From Atkinsonella hypoxylon (Eukaryota; Ascomycota; Sordariomycetes; Hypocreales; Clavicipitaceae), in NCBI GenBank assembly GCA_000729835.1, contig JFHB01000012.1:265710-329709 (forward strand): a stretch of DNA of 64,000 nucleotides, read 5' to 3'. Positions 32,961 to 45,940 of the stretch are shown piece by piece. Position 1 is the stretch's first letter. Every line of letters begins with the position of its first letter. The position numbers and the translations under genes were made by a program. The notes under the pieces were generated by a model. It did not search any database. It was not told where the DNA came from and was given only the letters and a program-made list of their open reading frames with translations.

Positions 32961-34056
32961 CGCAAAAAGGCCAATATTTTTTTGCCACAACCGGGGTTTT
33001 AGCTGACGATTAGCCTGTGTATGAGGTATGAGGCAGGACTCGTAGTTTGTGATGGAGAAACAGTATATTCGTCGACGAGGTACGATAATTTTGAATTTCC
33101 GTCGTGAGACGTGCTACAACAATTGATATAAGATTGTATCGAGAAAATTTTGCATGAAAAGCAAGAAAAAAAATTTTTTTTTTTTTTTAAACTTCCTCGG
33201 ATAAGGTGAGCAAGACTTAACAACATGGCTGAAAGCTGGCTTTCGATCATCAAAGGAGACACGTGAGGCCAACATGTCGACATGCGTGCGGGAAGACCTA
33301 TAGGACAGAAAAGGTGGTCTAGGTCTTCTGTCCAGCCGCCACACCCCACGATGGCATGTTCCAACCTGGTATCTTGAGCGAGATGACGAGTGAATGTTGC
33401 TCTGGATGATGGTTCGCGTCTGGTGGCTGAGCGTACAGGATGGTGCGGGGAGACGAGGGCGAGGGCGAAGGCCGTAGACGGCAGACGCCCAGCTTGGTGT
33501 TACCAGACCTGTAGGTACTTGATGGTTCTGCAACCCAGGGAACTACTAGGTAGGCAACTAGTAGGCAACTAGGTTCCAAGTTGGTAGGTAACTTAGGCAA
33601 CCACCCAAACCAGACTAAGCACAAGGCAATGACGCTACGGTAGTGTTGGCTTGGCCGGCACGAGATGGTGTTGGCACTGGTACGGGAGCTAATGTTGATC
33701 CAAGGCTTCAATGTTCTTAATTCTGCGGCAACCATCTAGTTACACCTACTCCTACTCCGTACACTAACTAAATACATATCCCTCTGCCCGATAAGCATGT
33801 AATAAGTCATGGAGACATGGTAAGTGTCTCACAGCAATCATCGGCCCAACCTGTCGGACAGACTATTAAACCAAACAGATGTCCCCTTGTCCGCCTGTCC
33901 TGTTGACTAAGTGCTCGAAACGCCAACCGCCTTCTTTCGTACTCGTACAAGTCTGGATTTCTGATCCGCCCAAATTCAAGTCGAACGCCTTTACTATGCT
34001 CTAGACGCCTAAATGCCAGCCAGCCTCTGCGGAGCTTTCTCCACCGAGTCCTCCAT
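32961..34056. other. Intergenic region with poly-T and TAGGTA-rich DNA
   Basis: About 1.1 kb between two minus-strand genes: the promoter of the BTB-like gene and the 3' flank of YVC1. It contains an A8-T16-type run at 33166-33188, then 33540-33600 with repeated CTAGGTAGGCAACTAG-like words, and a TACTCCGTA motif near 33751. No gene recognised. Confidence 0.5.
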
Positions 34057-37000
34057 CTACATGGAGCTTCCCTTCCTAATAAAACTCTCGTTTGCATCTC
34101 CACTATCACCGCCCTCGTCCTCAGAGGAACTGATGACGTGCTTAGCTTTTCCCTTTGTGTCTCTTTTCGTTGAAAGCCCGGTCTTCCCATCTCTCATGCT
34201 CCGTCGGCTTGCCGGCCGCTTCCCGTACCCCTTGTTCGGTGTTGCATCGCCTTTGCCGAGACGGTGTCGGTCATAGTCGCTACTGCCTCCAAATCCATAT
34301 CTCAATTCTTCGGCTGATGAGTTACGTCGTGAGTGTGGACCGGTTGAGCTGTTTTTCAAGTCTCGCATCTCTTTGATCACGTCTGCAAAACTTTCCTCCA
34401 GCGTTTTCATGCGAGCCAGAACTAACCGTCCCATCCTATCCCGGTCAGCTGTATCACCTCCTGAGCCGCGCATTCGATTATCCTTCATCAAGGCCATGGC
34501 CATCTGCGTCTGGAAGCTACCTGCCATCGCCATGTTATTGTCCTCAATTCCAAGCTGATCAGACATAATGCTCAGATCAACCGAGGATAACCTTCTAGCT
34601 CCCCTGAGCCTGTCGCGAGGCGCGAGACTCAGCATTGCAGACTGTGTTACGCCGCCGGTCTCGGCCATGACGCGCGGCACCAGGATAGGTCGAGGCTTGG
34701 ATGTGGAGAGATACGGAGACCGTCGAGGAGAGGCACGTCGCGCTCCATTAGATGGTGATGTAATCCCCGTGTTTCTGCTACTGGTATTAGGTCTGCGAGG
34801 CGGCGGCGGCGGCGTTGCCTTGACTTTAGGAGGAGATGCTGCGGACGATGGCTGTGGCCGAGCGTCTTCAGGATTATAAAGGATAGTGTTTGTGGAGAGC
34901 GTGCGGCTGTGAACGCCACGTCTCGGCTGACCTTGACGCGGTGTTGGCACGGGAGCAACCCTAGCAAATGACTCGTGTGAGGACGCCATGTTGGTGGGCC
35001 GAGCCGTCATGGGCGTCGTGAAGTAGTCGCCCTCATCCTCTACACCATGCCTTTCGAATTGTTGACTCCTGCCATTATTAGTCATCTCGTCTTCGTCCTC
35101 ATCGTTCGTGACCAACTCGTCGTCTCCGTCCGCGTCGGTGTGATCTTTGTACTCAGGCATGATCAACTCGGTTCTCGAGGTACGTTGTCTGGGGTTGCTG
35201 GTGCGGAATGACACGCCCGGGTTGGACATAAACTCCGCCGGGTCGCTTGCGGTGGATCGAACATCAGACACCTGCCTAAGGTGAGAGGGCCTTTCCCAAC
35301 CGACGCTCATCCGTCTCTGCCAGTCAGGCACTGCCCGACTGTCGACGGATGGCCAATTTGTTGACGGCAATCCGTCTTCGTCATGTTGATCCATCCAATT
35401 TCGAATCGCTGTCTGCGTTTTGCGCCTCTCGTTCCTCCGTTGAGTGCGTAAAGTGGCAGCATCAGGCACACGTCGAAAAACCTCCTCCAAGGCTCGATCT
35501 TTGTGGAAGCCCGCAACTGACTCTTCCCGCACTCGGACATTGGGGCTGAACATGGCTGTCCGCTGAGCCGCATCTCCCAAGGATATTGCTCGACTTCGAG
35601 ATCGTCCGTGGTTCTCAACAAGATCTGTAGGCTCAAAGATAGATGGGGCTAGCCAGAATCTCTCGTACAGATAAATGATGAACAAAACTGGGAAGTGGGT
35701 AACTTTGATAATTGTTCGATTCAGCCAAACAAAGTGTTTCAAGGGCATGCAATAACGAAGTGGCATCAAAAGCCAGGCGAAAATATTGCTAGGAGCAATG
35801 TAGGAAAACAAAGCGTCGTTCTTGACCATTGAAATGGTATTAATCGCAAAAACAAATCTTTTTTTTTAATTTTTTTTTTAAATTAGCAACAATCTCGCAA
35901 AACATTGGCTAGAGCTAGCACAATTGTACTCACTGATGTTCTTCTGTAGCATTGGAAGCAATTGTCATGAACGAATTCGTTAAAACTGTGATGAGGATGG
36001 TTCTGGGGTAGTGGTCCATTAGCAAACCAGCGCTCGAAGACTACATAGAAGGAAGGCTGAACTAACACGACCAAGAAGTGACATATAATGAGGAAAACCA
36101 TCATCAATATTCTCGCCAGCCAGTTATACGTTGGCCATCTGCAGGGCATTAGCCTCCTTCTCCCTTCATACGCGGAAGAGCAACACACAACTTACACATC
36201 CCATGCAGCAGGAGTAAATCCCATCAGAATTTGGAAAATCTTGTACGCTACCTCACCACCATCACTGGCATTCTGGGACAGTGTGAAGAAGACGAAAAAT
36301 CCACTACACAGGATTAAGACCAGGACAAAGACAGCAGCAAGATCCACGGTCATGAGGCGGAAAGCAATCAAGAGCTGAGAAAAGTACTGGTAGTGGTCCA
36401 GGATGCTGAAAATCCGAGGTAGAAGCAAGATGGCATTGGCAGCCAGCACATCGTAGGCCATGGCGTTCCAGTGATGGGGGTCAACCAAAAACACTCCATA
36501 AGCTCGCATACAGTAGTAAGCGATGAGCAGCACCAGGATTCCAAGGTCGAAGATGTTCCAGAAACTCATGATGTAGAGTGCAAATCCTTGTTCGTTGAAA
36601 CCAACCAGCTCATCCAGCATGAATCCGGCGCTCCAGAACCAAAAGACCAATTCTAGTCCGGTGATTTGAACAGACCTCTGGGAGAGCACGGCCAAGAAAA
36701 GACCAATCAGAACGGCTAGGGATAAGGTGGAAAGAAACGATCGATACCGCGGAACTCGAAGGCGAGAGAGTTTGAACATGGAAGCCTGCCGAGGGTCGTA
36801 AAGCATGACGGTCCTCCTTCCAATGGGAACCTGATACTGGCCTAGCTTGAGGGGAAGGGAACCCAAGAGGGGGGTCCTGCTATCCGGTTTTGTAGCATCA
36901 CCATTGAGACTGCTAACCACAGGTGCGGGTGGCAGTTCGCGATGCAGACTATCTGCAGAAGAATAGAAGGTGATGGCACCGTTCCATATGGCTTCAAGCT

Positions 37001-37973
37001 GCTGGATCACCACTGGGTGAGCAAGAAAATGCTTCGCTGATGCCCTGATGGCGACTTCTAGCGTCGAAGTTCTTGAGGCAATCACAGCTTGCTTCGCCTT
37101 GTTGGACGACTTGCTTTGCGCAACAGGTGGTTGTGCTCCCGGAAGTCCTTGGAGTGGATAGAAATCATACGCCAAGGCATCGATGAGTTCTCTTGTGGAG
37201 TATTCCTTCAGAAGCTTCAGCGCTAACAGCTCGCACACTTTGGCTCTGGTGTTACTAATTCCAGCATTGGCAGCATATCTTTGCCCTTCTTTAGTAAATT
37301 GTAAGCAGTTCGCCATCAGAGCATATATGGTGGCCCTCGAAAAGTGTTGAGTACGAATCTGCTGCTGCATAGGCTTCACCAGGAACTGGGAAACTTGAGG
37401 CGATCGCAGTTGATCCCACGACAAGGAAGTTTCGGTACGTGCCGTTACAATAACGCGAATCGAGTGGGTAACGTTGTATATGGGAAGAGTGTCTGGAGAA
37501 TGTAAAGAACGGTTATTGGTCAGTGGTTACATTGCAGAAGTGCGATGCATAGATGCACACATGAATGGAAGGGTGCGTGGGAATCAGGAGAAGCGCAATG
37601 TTCGTCCATAATCCTCTTTTGCTCAAGATATGTAAGTGAGGAGTGCAAATTTACCAAGGTGAGTAGCTGAGAACAGGGGAAGAACAGGTAGGCCATGGTG
37701 ACGGTTGTCTTCGTCTGCTTGGTCATCGTCATCGTTATCGTCATCTGCTTGGTGCTGGGCATTCCCTTGGTCAGCTTCCTCGTCAAATAGCACGAGGTCT
37801 TCTTCATTTGTATCTTCGTCATCGTCATCTGCTTCCGTAAAGTCTGCAGTTGCGTGAGTCCGTCCCCTGTATTGCCGCTGTTGTTGTGACATGCTCGAGG
37901 GAGACACGGTGAGGTCTTGATTATCGACGCGACGAGAGCGGCGCTTGGGGCGGCGCAATAGCGATGAGAACAT
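34057..37973 (-). CDS. YVC1: Vacuolar TRP-like calcium channel Yvc1
   Basis: TRP-family cation channel that releases calcium from the fungal vacuole in response to stretch, osmotic shock or cytosolic calcium. Five minus-strand exons (37973-37655, 37492-36196, 36138-36067, 36002-35934, 35857-34057) join to 1185 residues. The N-terminus has an Asp-rich acidic stretch before the conserved GLPVLPLFSA. The cytosolic block SLSWDQLRSPQVSQFL and RTQHFSRATIYALMANCL is diagnostic for fungal Yvc1. Membrane helices run from about residue 360 (FLSTLSLAVLIGLFLAVLS) to about 640, including the pore-side FFTLSQNASDGG/AYKIFQILMGF. Exons 3 and 4 encode the last helix region. The long C-terminal tail is disordered, with poly-Pro, and ends in a coiled coil (RMKTLEESFADVIKEMRDLK). 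The third donor is GTTAGT, the only one keeping frame. Confidence 0.94.
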
Positions 37974-38329
37974 GGTTCCAAACGAGGCCTCGCCTTTTCC
38001 CGTCGTGGCGTCCCGCGTTTACGCCGGTCAAGACGGTGCAGCCATGAGGAGCGACGGCACAGTCTTAGGTGTCGCTCTGAAAGAAGCAGGAAGGTAGAAT
38101 GGGAGATGAGAGCTGGGAAAACGGGAAACAGGAAACAGGAAATGGGGATTTGGGAATGCGGAATCGAAATTGAGAGCAAGGGAGAAGGGGAGCAAGTTCG
38201 GCTACCACTGTGAATCATGGATGTCGAAACGACGATAGACTTTCACGTTGCACCACTTATTCGAGCACAGGCCTCATCTAGTGAGCACGATGATGAATGC
38301 GAAATGCAAACATGCTGCAACAAAGACCG

Positions 38330-38414
38330 GTTGACGACCAGTTGACGACCAGTTGACGACCCACCTACCCACCTGGGGCCAGGGTCGTTGGCCGTCAGAT
38401 GGCGTCAACTGGTC
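38330..38414. repeat. 11-bp tandem repeat plus inverted copy
   Basis: GTTGACGACCA occurs three times in a row at 38330-38362 (the last copy with one change). The 12-mer GACCAGTTGACG, present twice within this array, recurs inverted as CGTCAACTGGTC at 38403-38414. The spacing would permit a hairpin or paired binding sites. Confidence 0.85.
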
Positions 38415-38683
38415 AGGTTAGTGCGGTTGATCCTCTTGCAGCGGCACTTGGCCTGCTCGACATATCAAGCTGCGCATATGGAATCCATCACGATCAGTAA
38501 TGCATTGATTTGATTCAATGCGCCATGGTGCTGAGGGACGGAGAAGGGGGAAAGTGGGAAGGGGGAGGGGGTCTCCAATGCAATATCAGGCGCGAAATGC
38601 GGCGCGTCTCATTAATGTTTGCGAAAGGGTGGGCTGGCCAAGCAGCGGCCTGCTAACAAAAATTGCAAGCACTGCGGAGGGGT

Positions 38684-38757
38684 TTTTTTTTTTTTCCCTT
38701 TTTTCCCCTTTTTTCCCCTTTTTTCTTTTCTTTTTTTCTGTTTTTGTCTTTTTTGGT
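38684..38757. repeat. T-rich low-complexity tract
   Basis: A homopyrimidine-like stretch made of T13, three CCC(C)TTTTTT units and further T runs broken by single C or G. It is typical of fungal promoter-proximal or nucleosome-excluding DNA, about 0.7 kb upstream of the YVC1 start on the other strand. Confidence 0.85.
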
Positions 38758-40303
38758 CTATGTTATTAGGAGAAATTTACACTTGACGCTTGGACAAATC
38801 CGTTCAACCAATTAATTACCTACCTCCCACCCAGGTGACTAAGTTGCCCGGTACTTACGGGGGAGACGAGAACAGATCTTGCCGTGGCTCGGTTTGTACG
38901 AATGACATGGACAGCAAAAGGTGTCTTAGGTGTCCGGTACTTGAGCAAGATTCTGCCGTCATCAAGGTCCTTGGGATTTCTCCACCGCCATTTTGTCCAT
39001 TATCCGTCGTCTGTCGTCCTTCGTCCATCATCCATCGTCCGTGGTCCACCATCCATCCATCAAAGTCGGCGATCCGTCTCAGTCTACTGGAGGTAGCAAA
39101 CAGTGGGTTGCATCCGTGGGTTGTATCCCAGCCGTGCATGCCGAGCTAACGATGCAAGGCCATCCGATTCAAACGCATGACACCCTTCATCACCTAAACC
39201 CATGGACTCAGGGTGCTGAGTGTGGGATGCCACATGCCGCAGTCTCTCCCGCCATTGGACGCCTCTGTCAAGCCTGTAGTGGTTCGGCCAGTGATAGCCC
39301 GCCGCCGTGATTCAACGACGCTGTGCTTTCTTGGCCACGATATTCGCTCCCGCGATCTGGTGGTGTACATACCTCCAAAGTGCGTTTCCCAGTTCAAGGT
39401 GGTGCAGCACTGCTTAATTACGGGCACTGAAAAGACGGTGAGCAATGAGCGATGCATGCCTAGGTACATGTAGCCAATATAAGACTGAAGGCCTTCCTCG
39501 TCTGGTTTCGCGCTGGTGACTGTTGTTTGCGCGGCTGAGTACTAGGTACATGGGTGCCTAGGTACTCCGTAGGTAGACAGAGAGTACTCTGTACCAAGGC
39601 ATAAAGTATGCGCAACTGTCCATCGTCCCTCGTCCTGCACTCGCCAGGTCCAAATTTTACAATACATACCGTAGATATCCAGGGGCTCTTGACAAGGCCG
39701 TAATGTCATCTGCCTTTTGTCTCTTGACTGTTCTGCGACCGCATGAGGAGAATTCCCCGTCACCCAGAGCGGAAACATTATTCAGTCGCGTCAGCTATGT
39801 GAATGAAGTTGGAAAGGGCACCAACGAGGAAACCTTTTAACTCGGTTGGTTTCCTGCCAATCAACTTGGCAGCACGGCGTCAGAATCACTTCATCCGTGG
39901 TAACTCTTGTGTGTGTGTGTGTGCCTTGGCAACTTACGTGCATATCACTTACATATTCTCTCTTGCACTCCTAGATGACAAGAAGCCAAAAAGTGGCTGA
40001 AGCTATCACTGGCCCAAGCTCGCGCCACAGGAGGCGGCACCATCCAGTTTATTAGGCCGGAAAACTGACGCAGCGTTATATTCCTTCATGGGGGAATGCA
40101 TGGCTTGACGGTTGGCCAGTAACTGTCATGGTATGCCCACATTTTAGCATGTACAGATCGATAGCAGCTATACGCGGAGATCATTCGCATATATACGTCC
40201 GTAGATTCGTTGTAATTGTGTATCTAGCAGCAGACACCTGGTAATTTAATATTATCTCTACTAGGTACCTACTCAGTACGGGGTGCTCCGTAGTGCTAGT
40301 AAT

Positions 40304-40369
40304 GTTATGCCTATGTTGTGCCCATTTTATGCCCATTTTATGCCTATGTTATGCCCATGTTATGCCCAC
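40304..40369 (+). repeat. 11-bp minisatellite, six copies
   Basis: Six consecutive 11-bp units of consensus GTTATGCCCAT (variants GTTATGCCTAT, GTTGTGCCCAT, TTTATGCCCAT, TTTATGCCTAT and GTTATGCCCAC) in perfect register. It is located in the long gap about 1 kb upstream of the TBC gene. Confidence 0.9.
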
Positions 40370-41349
40370 GTGGGGCAATGTGTGTAATGTGTGTATCCAG
40401 GGGCAGGGGCGCCCGTGGCTGACGACAAATCACAGGCGAGCACCGAGGACACCAGGACCCTGCGTTAAAATTACCAGTGTACCTACCTCATAAGGTTAGG
40501 TACTTTAGGTAGGTGCCTAACAGGTACCTACCTAGGTAGTCAATTGACCCCTTTCTTGAACTCGAACGCTCGCTATTAATAATGCTGGAGCTACACTGGC
40601 AGCAGGCCCAGCAGGCCCAGCAGTGGCCAGTATCTGCATTTGCTGGATGTCCTCGATCTGCAAGAAGAAATAAACCTGCTTTCATTCCTTCGCAGTCAGT
40701 CAATCAACGTCAAATGCTTATTGATTGCTCTGCTAAATACCCATGTACTTTCTCGGCTGATCCATCTGCCCAAGTGCCTGGCAAAATATTGCCACTCCGG
40801 AATTATCGCGTCTTCTGCCGCGTCTTCTGCCGCGGCCACCGGTGTTGCTTTACCAAGCCCAGACTTGACTTTAGTTGATGTGGCAGACTAACAGGCTCGA
40901 CGCCATTGGATCGACCCCTTCGCTCCCCCGGCTTTATGCCAAGCGCTTCCTCTCCGTCCTGAGCCTAGAACTCCGTCGTCTTTCAGACCCCATCCATTTC
41001 GCGTCTCGACTTTTATTTCACCTTGCCGCTGCCTATACATATGTATCCAGTTGCTACGAATTTTCGCCGTGCATCGTGCCACATTTACTGATAGAAGGGC
41101 AGCTTCTGCTGGTGTAGTTCGGTGGAGGCTGTCTCAGCCATACAAGAGCCCCTCGATGAAACGACAAGACTCCATCATCGTCTTCCCAACGACTGTGCTT
41201 GCTTCATAGTAGGACCTTCAGTCGCACTGGACCATCAACAACTCCTGACGCAGACCCAGCAAAGGAAAGTGGGTTCTTGTCGTCGTTACCAGGCGTAACG
41301 TCCCCCCTTCCGCCGCCACACTGGATTGCAACTGGCGTCGTCGGCAAGC

Positions 41350-44300
41350 ATGACACATTCCAGATCCAGGTCGTCCACATGTTCGGCGACTAAATCACCG
41401 ATCATGGACTCAGAGGACTCGAGTATTCAGTATGAATCCCCATCTGTCCAAACCGCCGTCGAAAAAGCCTCCGTAGCGGCCAACAACAAGGAGACGACGG
41501 TTGAAAAGAACAAGCAACAGGTCGAACTCGACAAAATCGATCTAATAACTGAGATGAATGAGTCCGACCAAGCGGCTCAAGCAGAAAAGTTGGAGGAGCG
41601 GGAAGGATCCTACCAGGTCCAGGAGACGGAATCAGCTGAGGCGGAAATCCCGAAGATGGCTCATGACTCCATGGTTACCGTACGGCTTTCCGAACCACCA
41701 TCCTTTATACTGGACACTCCTACCGCTACGGCCAATGGCAGGCTGGCAAGCATTGCGTCAACTGTACTGGAAGAGGAACAGATTGACGTGAAAGACGAAT
41801 TAAACGACAGTGAGACGGGCAGTGAGGACTGCCGAGACAGCTCCTCAAAACCACGGGCTATAAGCGTCACAATATCGACCTCGGAGAGCAGTCGGAGCCT
41901 CAGAGATGAGTTGGGCCAATGCGTTGCTGATGACCACGAGTCCGACTCCTCCGAGGACAATGAAGAAGTGAATTGGGAACAGCTAGAAAAAACTGAGGAT
42001 GAACAAACTAAGGATGAGGAAACCGATAATGCACGTCTGCTCTGTAAAAGCCCGAACACCATGTTATTCATCCTTATGACTTATGCTAACATTGAAAGCA
42101 GTCAACCGCTCTTCTTTTGGCGCGCTTGGAGCAGGAAAACGCGAAACTGGCTACGAATCCCAAGAGTGTCAAGGTGCAAGTTGTAGAAAAACTTCCATCG
42201 GCCAAACCTCGACCACCATCCATGGCTCAACTACGTAGGTTGGTCAACCGACCGACACCTTCGGCCCTTCGGTATTCCATGTTGCCACCACCTCCGATGA
42301 CTGATCTGGAATTCTATGCGGCTCTCGTCAAGGACTACCAGCAAACGGCGGCTCGTTTACCAACTCTCTTGTCCAACAAGATTCGCAAAGGAATACCCCC
42401 TCCTTTACGAGGCGTGGTCTGGCAGAGCATGTCCGGCGCTCGTGACGCGATCCTAGAGGAACAGTATGACCGTTTTTGCGGGGAGTCAAGCCCTTACGAA
42501 CTTCTTATCGGTAAAGATCTAGGTCGAAGTTTTCCCGGTGTAGATATGTTCCGCAACCCCGACGGCGATGGACAGCGAATGCTAGGAAGAGTACTCAAGT
42601 CATTCAGCCTCTATGATACAAAGATTGGATATTGTCAGGGACTTGCCTTTCTCGTGGGTCCGTTACTAATGCACATGCCCGATAAGCAGGCATTTTGTGT
42701 GCTTGTGAGGTAAGTTCTACATGTTTGGCTTCGAGTTTGTGCATTACAGATGTTGACTTTTAGAATCTCAAAGGCTGATGGAGAAGTATGATTTGCGAGA
42801 ATGCTTCCTTCCTGATTTGTCTGGGCTACATGTTCGCATTTACCAGTTCCGCGAGCTCCTGCGGCTCAATTGGCCAACCCTTTCCAGTCATCTTGAGGAA
42901 CTTCAGGTCGAGACCGCTTATGTTTCGCAATGGTTTCTAAGCTTTTTCGCCGTGACATGTCCATTGCCAATGCTTTTTCGAATCTATGATGTTATCTTCG
43001 CCGAGGGAGCTTCCGAGACTTTGATGCGTGTTGCACTGTCGCTCATGAGGAAGAACGAGGCCCGTCTTCTCGCATGCACAGAAATGGAAGATGCTATGCA
43101 GCTTCTTTTGTCGCGTGGACTGTGGGACTGCTACCACTACAATGCTGATGAGTTTGTTCAAGATTTTGCGAGTCTGACGGGTGTCGTGACCAGAGAAAAG
43201 CTTTCACAGCTGGAGCAAGCATACAGAGAGTCGTTAGTCGCTACAGCTAATGCGGCACGGGCATCTGATATATCCACAGCTGCCAGTCGCTTCCTTGGAC
43301 GAATTTGGGCCTCCTCAAGCAAGAGTAACAACCTTACTCCTGGTCTATCTGTGGGACCCGCTCGACCATTGAGTATGCTTCGCCGCAGCACATCAAAACA
43401 GAGCATAGCATCCACGCTTAACTCACTGGAAGCGAGCTCAGCAAGTGTCACCAGTTCAGCCTCGACCGACGCCAGCACTTTATCCCAGGATTCAGCAAAC
43501 GCCGAGGACGAGTCTGCTAGTCGCGAGTCGACTCCAGTAGGACCAAAGTTCGTTGCAAAAACTAAGACTGCGGACGAGAGATATCTTCACAGTCAAATTG
43601 AAGACCTGTTAACGGCTTTGAGTGAGTTGCAACGAGACCATGCTCTTCTGGCTAATCAGCTACAATATGAGCGAGAAGAGCGAGAGGAAGACCGGAGAGC
43701 TGTTTGGTCATTACTTGACGGTTTGCGAAAGCGGGCGACTAACAGCGGTGGGGCGGAGGAGGAGTCGACCATTCCTATGGACGATAAAAATGAAGAGTCC
43801 ATGACCACTGAGGTAGACGACGATGGCGCGACGCTAACGACTGAAGGACCAAAGTCAACAACAGAGACTGCCACTGTCAACGATGTAGGGGCACCCTCAA
43901 CGGAGCATCTCTCCGAGCTGCTTGACAGAGTAGAGCACCGCTTTCCGGCTCAAGAAAAGAAACATCGTTCATCACTGCTTCAATCTAAGTCTCAACTACG
44001 AGACGAGTTGCTTGACACGAAAGATCAGCTCGCCATTGCCGTCTCTCACTCCCAACAACTTAGCCGACAAATTCACGATATGGACCAGGAAATTTCTGCC
44101 TTGAAAGAGCAGTTGCGGGAAAGACATGGACACGTGAAATCACTTCACCAAGATAAGCAGCGACTTGAAAAGCAAATCCACGGCATGAGAGCCAGAGTAT
44201 CAAGCAGCTCAGTTATGGGAGCTGACCGTGAAATGGATACGGATTGGTTGGGCAGGGCAAAGAATGGCGGGCTTAGAGAACTGAAACTTGGCCGCAGCAA

Positions 44301-44700
44301 ATCAACGCCATCACAAGCTCCTTGCTATAACAAGAGAGTATCGTCTCTTGTGCAACATGATGAATCCACGCCTGGCGATTCTTCTGAAGTAGAAACCCCG
44401 CCGAGCGAGCATGATGCACTCTTGTTAGAATTGGCCCAGGCCAAGACTGCCGAAGCAATGGCGAAGCAAGAAGCCGAAGAAGCCAAACAGAAGCTTGAGG
44501 CACTCCGAAAGGCTCATGGCATGCCACCATCTGACTCGTGTGGACCATTGCCTGCATCAAACTCAATCGGGGCCATGGCGGTTTTTAGCCGACTCACGGG
44601 ACAAGCCACGACATCATCTGCCGAAAATCTTGCCAAACCTGTAGCGACAACCACTGGCACGTCTCCCACCTCGGGAGGATTTTGGGGTTGGAGGAGATAG
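41350..44700 (+). CDS. TBC-domain Rab GTPase-activating protein, Gyp5-like
   Basis: Predicted GAP for Rab/Ypt GTPases in exocytic or Golgi traffic, resembling yeast Gyp5/Gyl1. Proposed exons 41350-42030, 42099-42709 and 42774-44700 give about 1072 residues. The N-terminal 225 residues are acidic and disordered. The TBC domain spans roughly residues 324-556: KGIPPPLRGVVWQSM, then the arginine finger in GKDLGRSFPGV and the glutamine finger in IGYCQGLAFLVGPLL, then LPDLSGLHVRIYQFRELL and VSQWFLSFFA. The C-terminal half has long coiled coils (about 695-745 and 810-905) and ends in Gly/Trp (GGFWGWRR). Intron 2 is clear. Intron 1 is problematic: no GT donor near the end of the acidic exon keeps frame, and I propose a GC-AG intron starting GCACGT at 42031. 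The alternative is the GTGAAT donor at 41968, which would drop 21 residues. Confidence 0.85.
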
Positions 44701-45940
44701 TTTGACCATGTTTTGATCGATGGATCGGAGCAATCAGCAACGTACTTGAGGATGACCCGTTATTACATTCGCTCTCTTTCAATCTTGACAAGATTGATAT
44801 ATCAGTGAGCTGGGCAATGTGCTCATTGGTTTCTTCTTGTCCTTCACGATGCCACATGTTTCTGTATGTAAATCTCTGGTGACGGCATCTGCATGCGAGC
44901 GAGCCAAGTCACAAATGTGGAGGGGATTCACATCCCTGGAAGGGACTAGGCATGCTGCTGCCGTAATGGCTATTATGTATATTGTTGACGGAGGGGAAAA
45001 ATTAACGGGATGAGGTTTCACAAACTATAGTAGTCACCCATTATAGTAGAGCTGGGTTGACGAGGTTGAAGCCTGTCACATTTGGGCGTCGACGAGCCAA
45101 GCATTAAATAGGGCGATGCTCACTAGTAATCATGACCAAATGAAAAGTCGAAATTTTTCTATATAGGCACACTGAAGTGCTATATGAGGCAGGGCTCACC
45201 AAGAGCTTGGATTCTATGCATCCGAAATCAAGGACAGCATATTGACAACCTCATGAGCAAGACGTGAACCCCCTAACCAGGCCTATCCAGGGCGCCGACA
45301 AGCAACTTTTGGAGGACGGGTCTCCAAGACGAGAATGCTTTTGCCATACCGCGTCTAGAATGTAATGTAGTCGAGGGGATATGAGACAAGGACGTAGAAG
45401 CAGTCAAGTTCTTGAGATGGAAATATGTTCGACCGGGAGCTGCGTCAAGTCTGCATCGAGAAGGATGTCTAATACTGTTGGCCTGGGCTCCTACGGTATT
45501 GCGGGGTTTATCCCAAGTACTGGTTCTTGACGAGATTGCAATATGCCCTTCTGCTTAGATTGTGGCCTAACCGGGGAATTAGAAAAGGAGATTGATCTTC
45601 CCTTTACGTGATCCTGATGCCGCGTGGGCGGATGTGCTTTTGTGGCAATTGCAACGGCGGCGCCGCTTTCTTATGCGTCCATCGTAGGCAGCTACAGATG
45701 ATGAGCGACCTTACCGCAGAGGTGGGAAGAGGCTAGAGCCTGGCATGGAGGCATTTGCAGACGCGTTTGACCAGTGTGCGGAAGTGAAATAAGGTCTCTT
45801 CATGCGCTACATTCATTATTGCATGGGACCAAGAACAGGGAAACGGCAAGCGTAACTCTTGTGGGCATATGCCTGGGTCCAACAACGTCACATGGCACGC
45901 AACTCATGGGTGATTCGGTGATTTGAGTGCTGGGTAGGGG
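44701..45940. other. Intergenic region, no gene recognised
   Basis: 1.24 kb between the convergent TBC gene and the chitinase pseudogene. Short open frames occur on both strands but none matches a family. The part at 45240-45700 has a coding-like, mixed composition interrupted by stops and could be very old gene debris. I could not assign it. Confidence 0.45.

Larger units (their letters stand above)
37974..41349. other. 3.4 kb repeat-rich divergent intergenic region
   Basis: The largest gap in the window, between divergent YVC1 and the TBC gene. It contains 11-bp direct and inverted repeats (38330-38414), a T/C-rich tract of about 75 bp (38684-38757), degenerate CRTCC repeats (38996-39062), several TAGGTACC/TACTCCGTA motifs (39541-39575, 40261-40290, 40482-40540), and an 11-bp minisatellite (40304-40369). 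No open frame resembles a known protein. A non-coding transcript cannot be excluded. Confidence 0.6.

Noticed and set aside
39213..39473. 86-codon frame in the 3.4 kb gap
   Set aside because: No motif or conserved feature; similar random frames occur throughout the gap.
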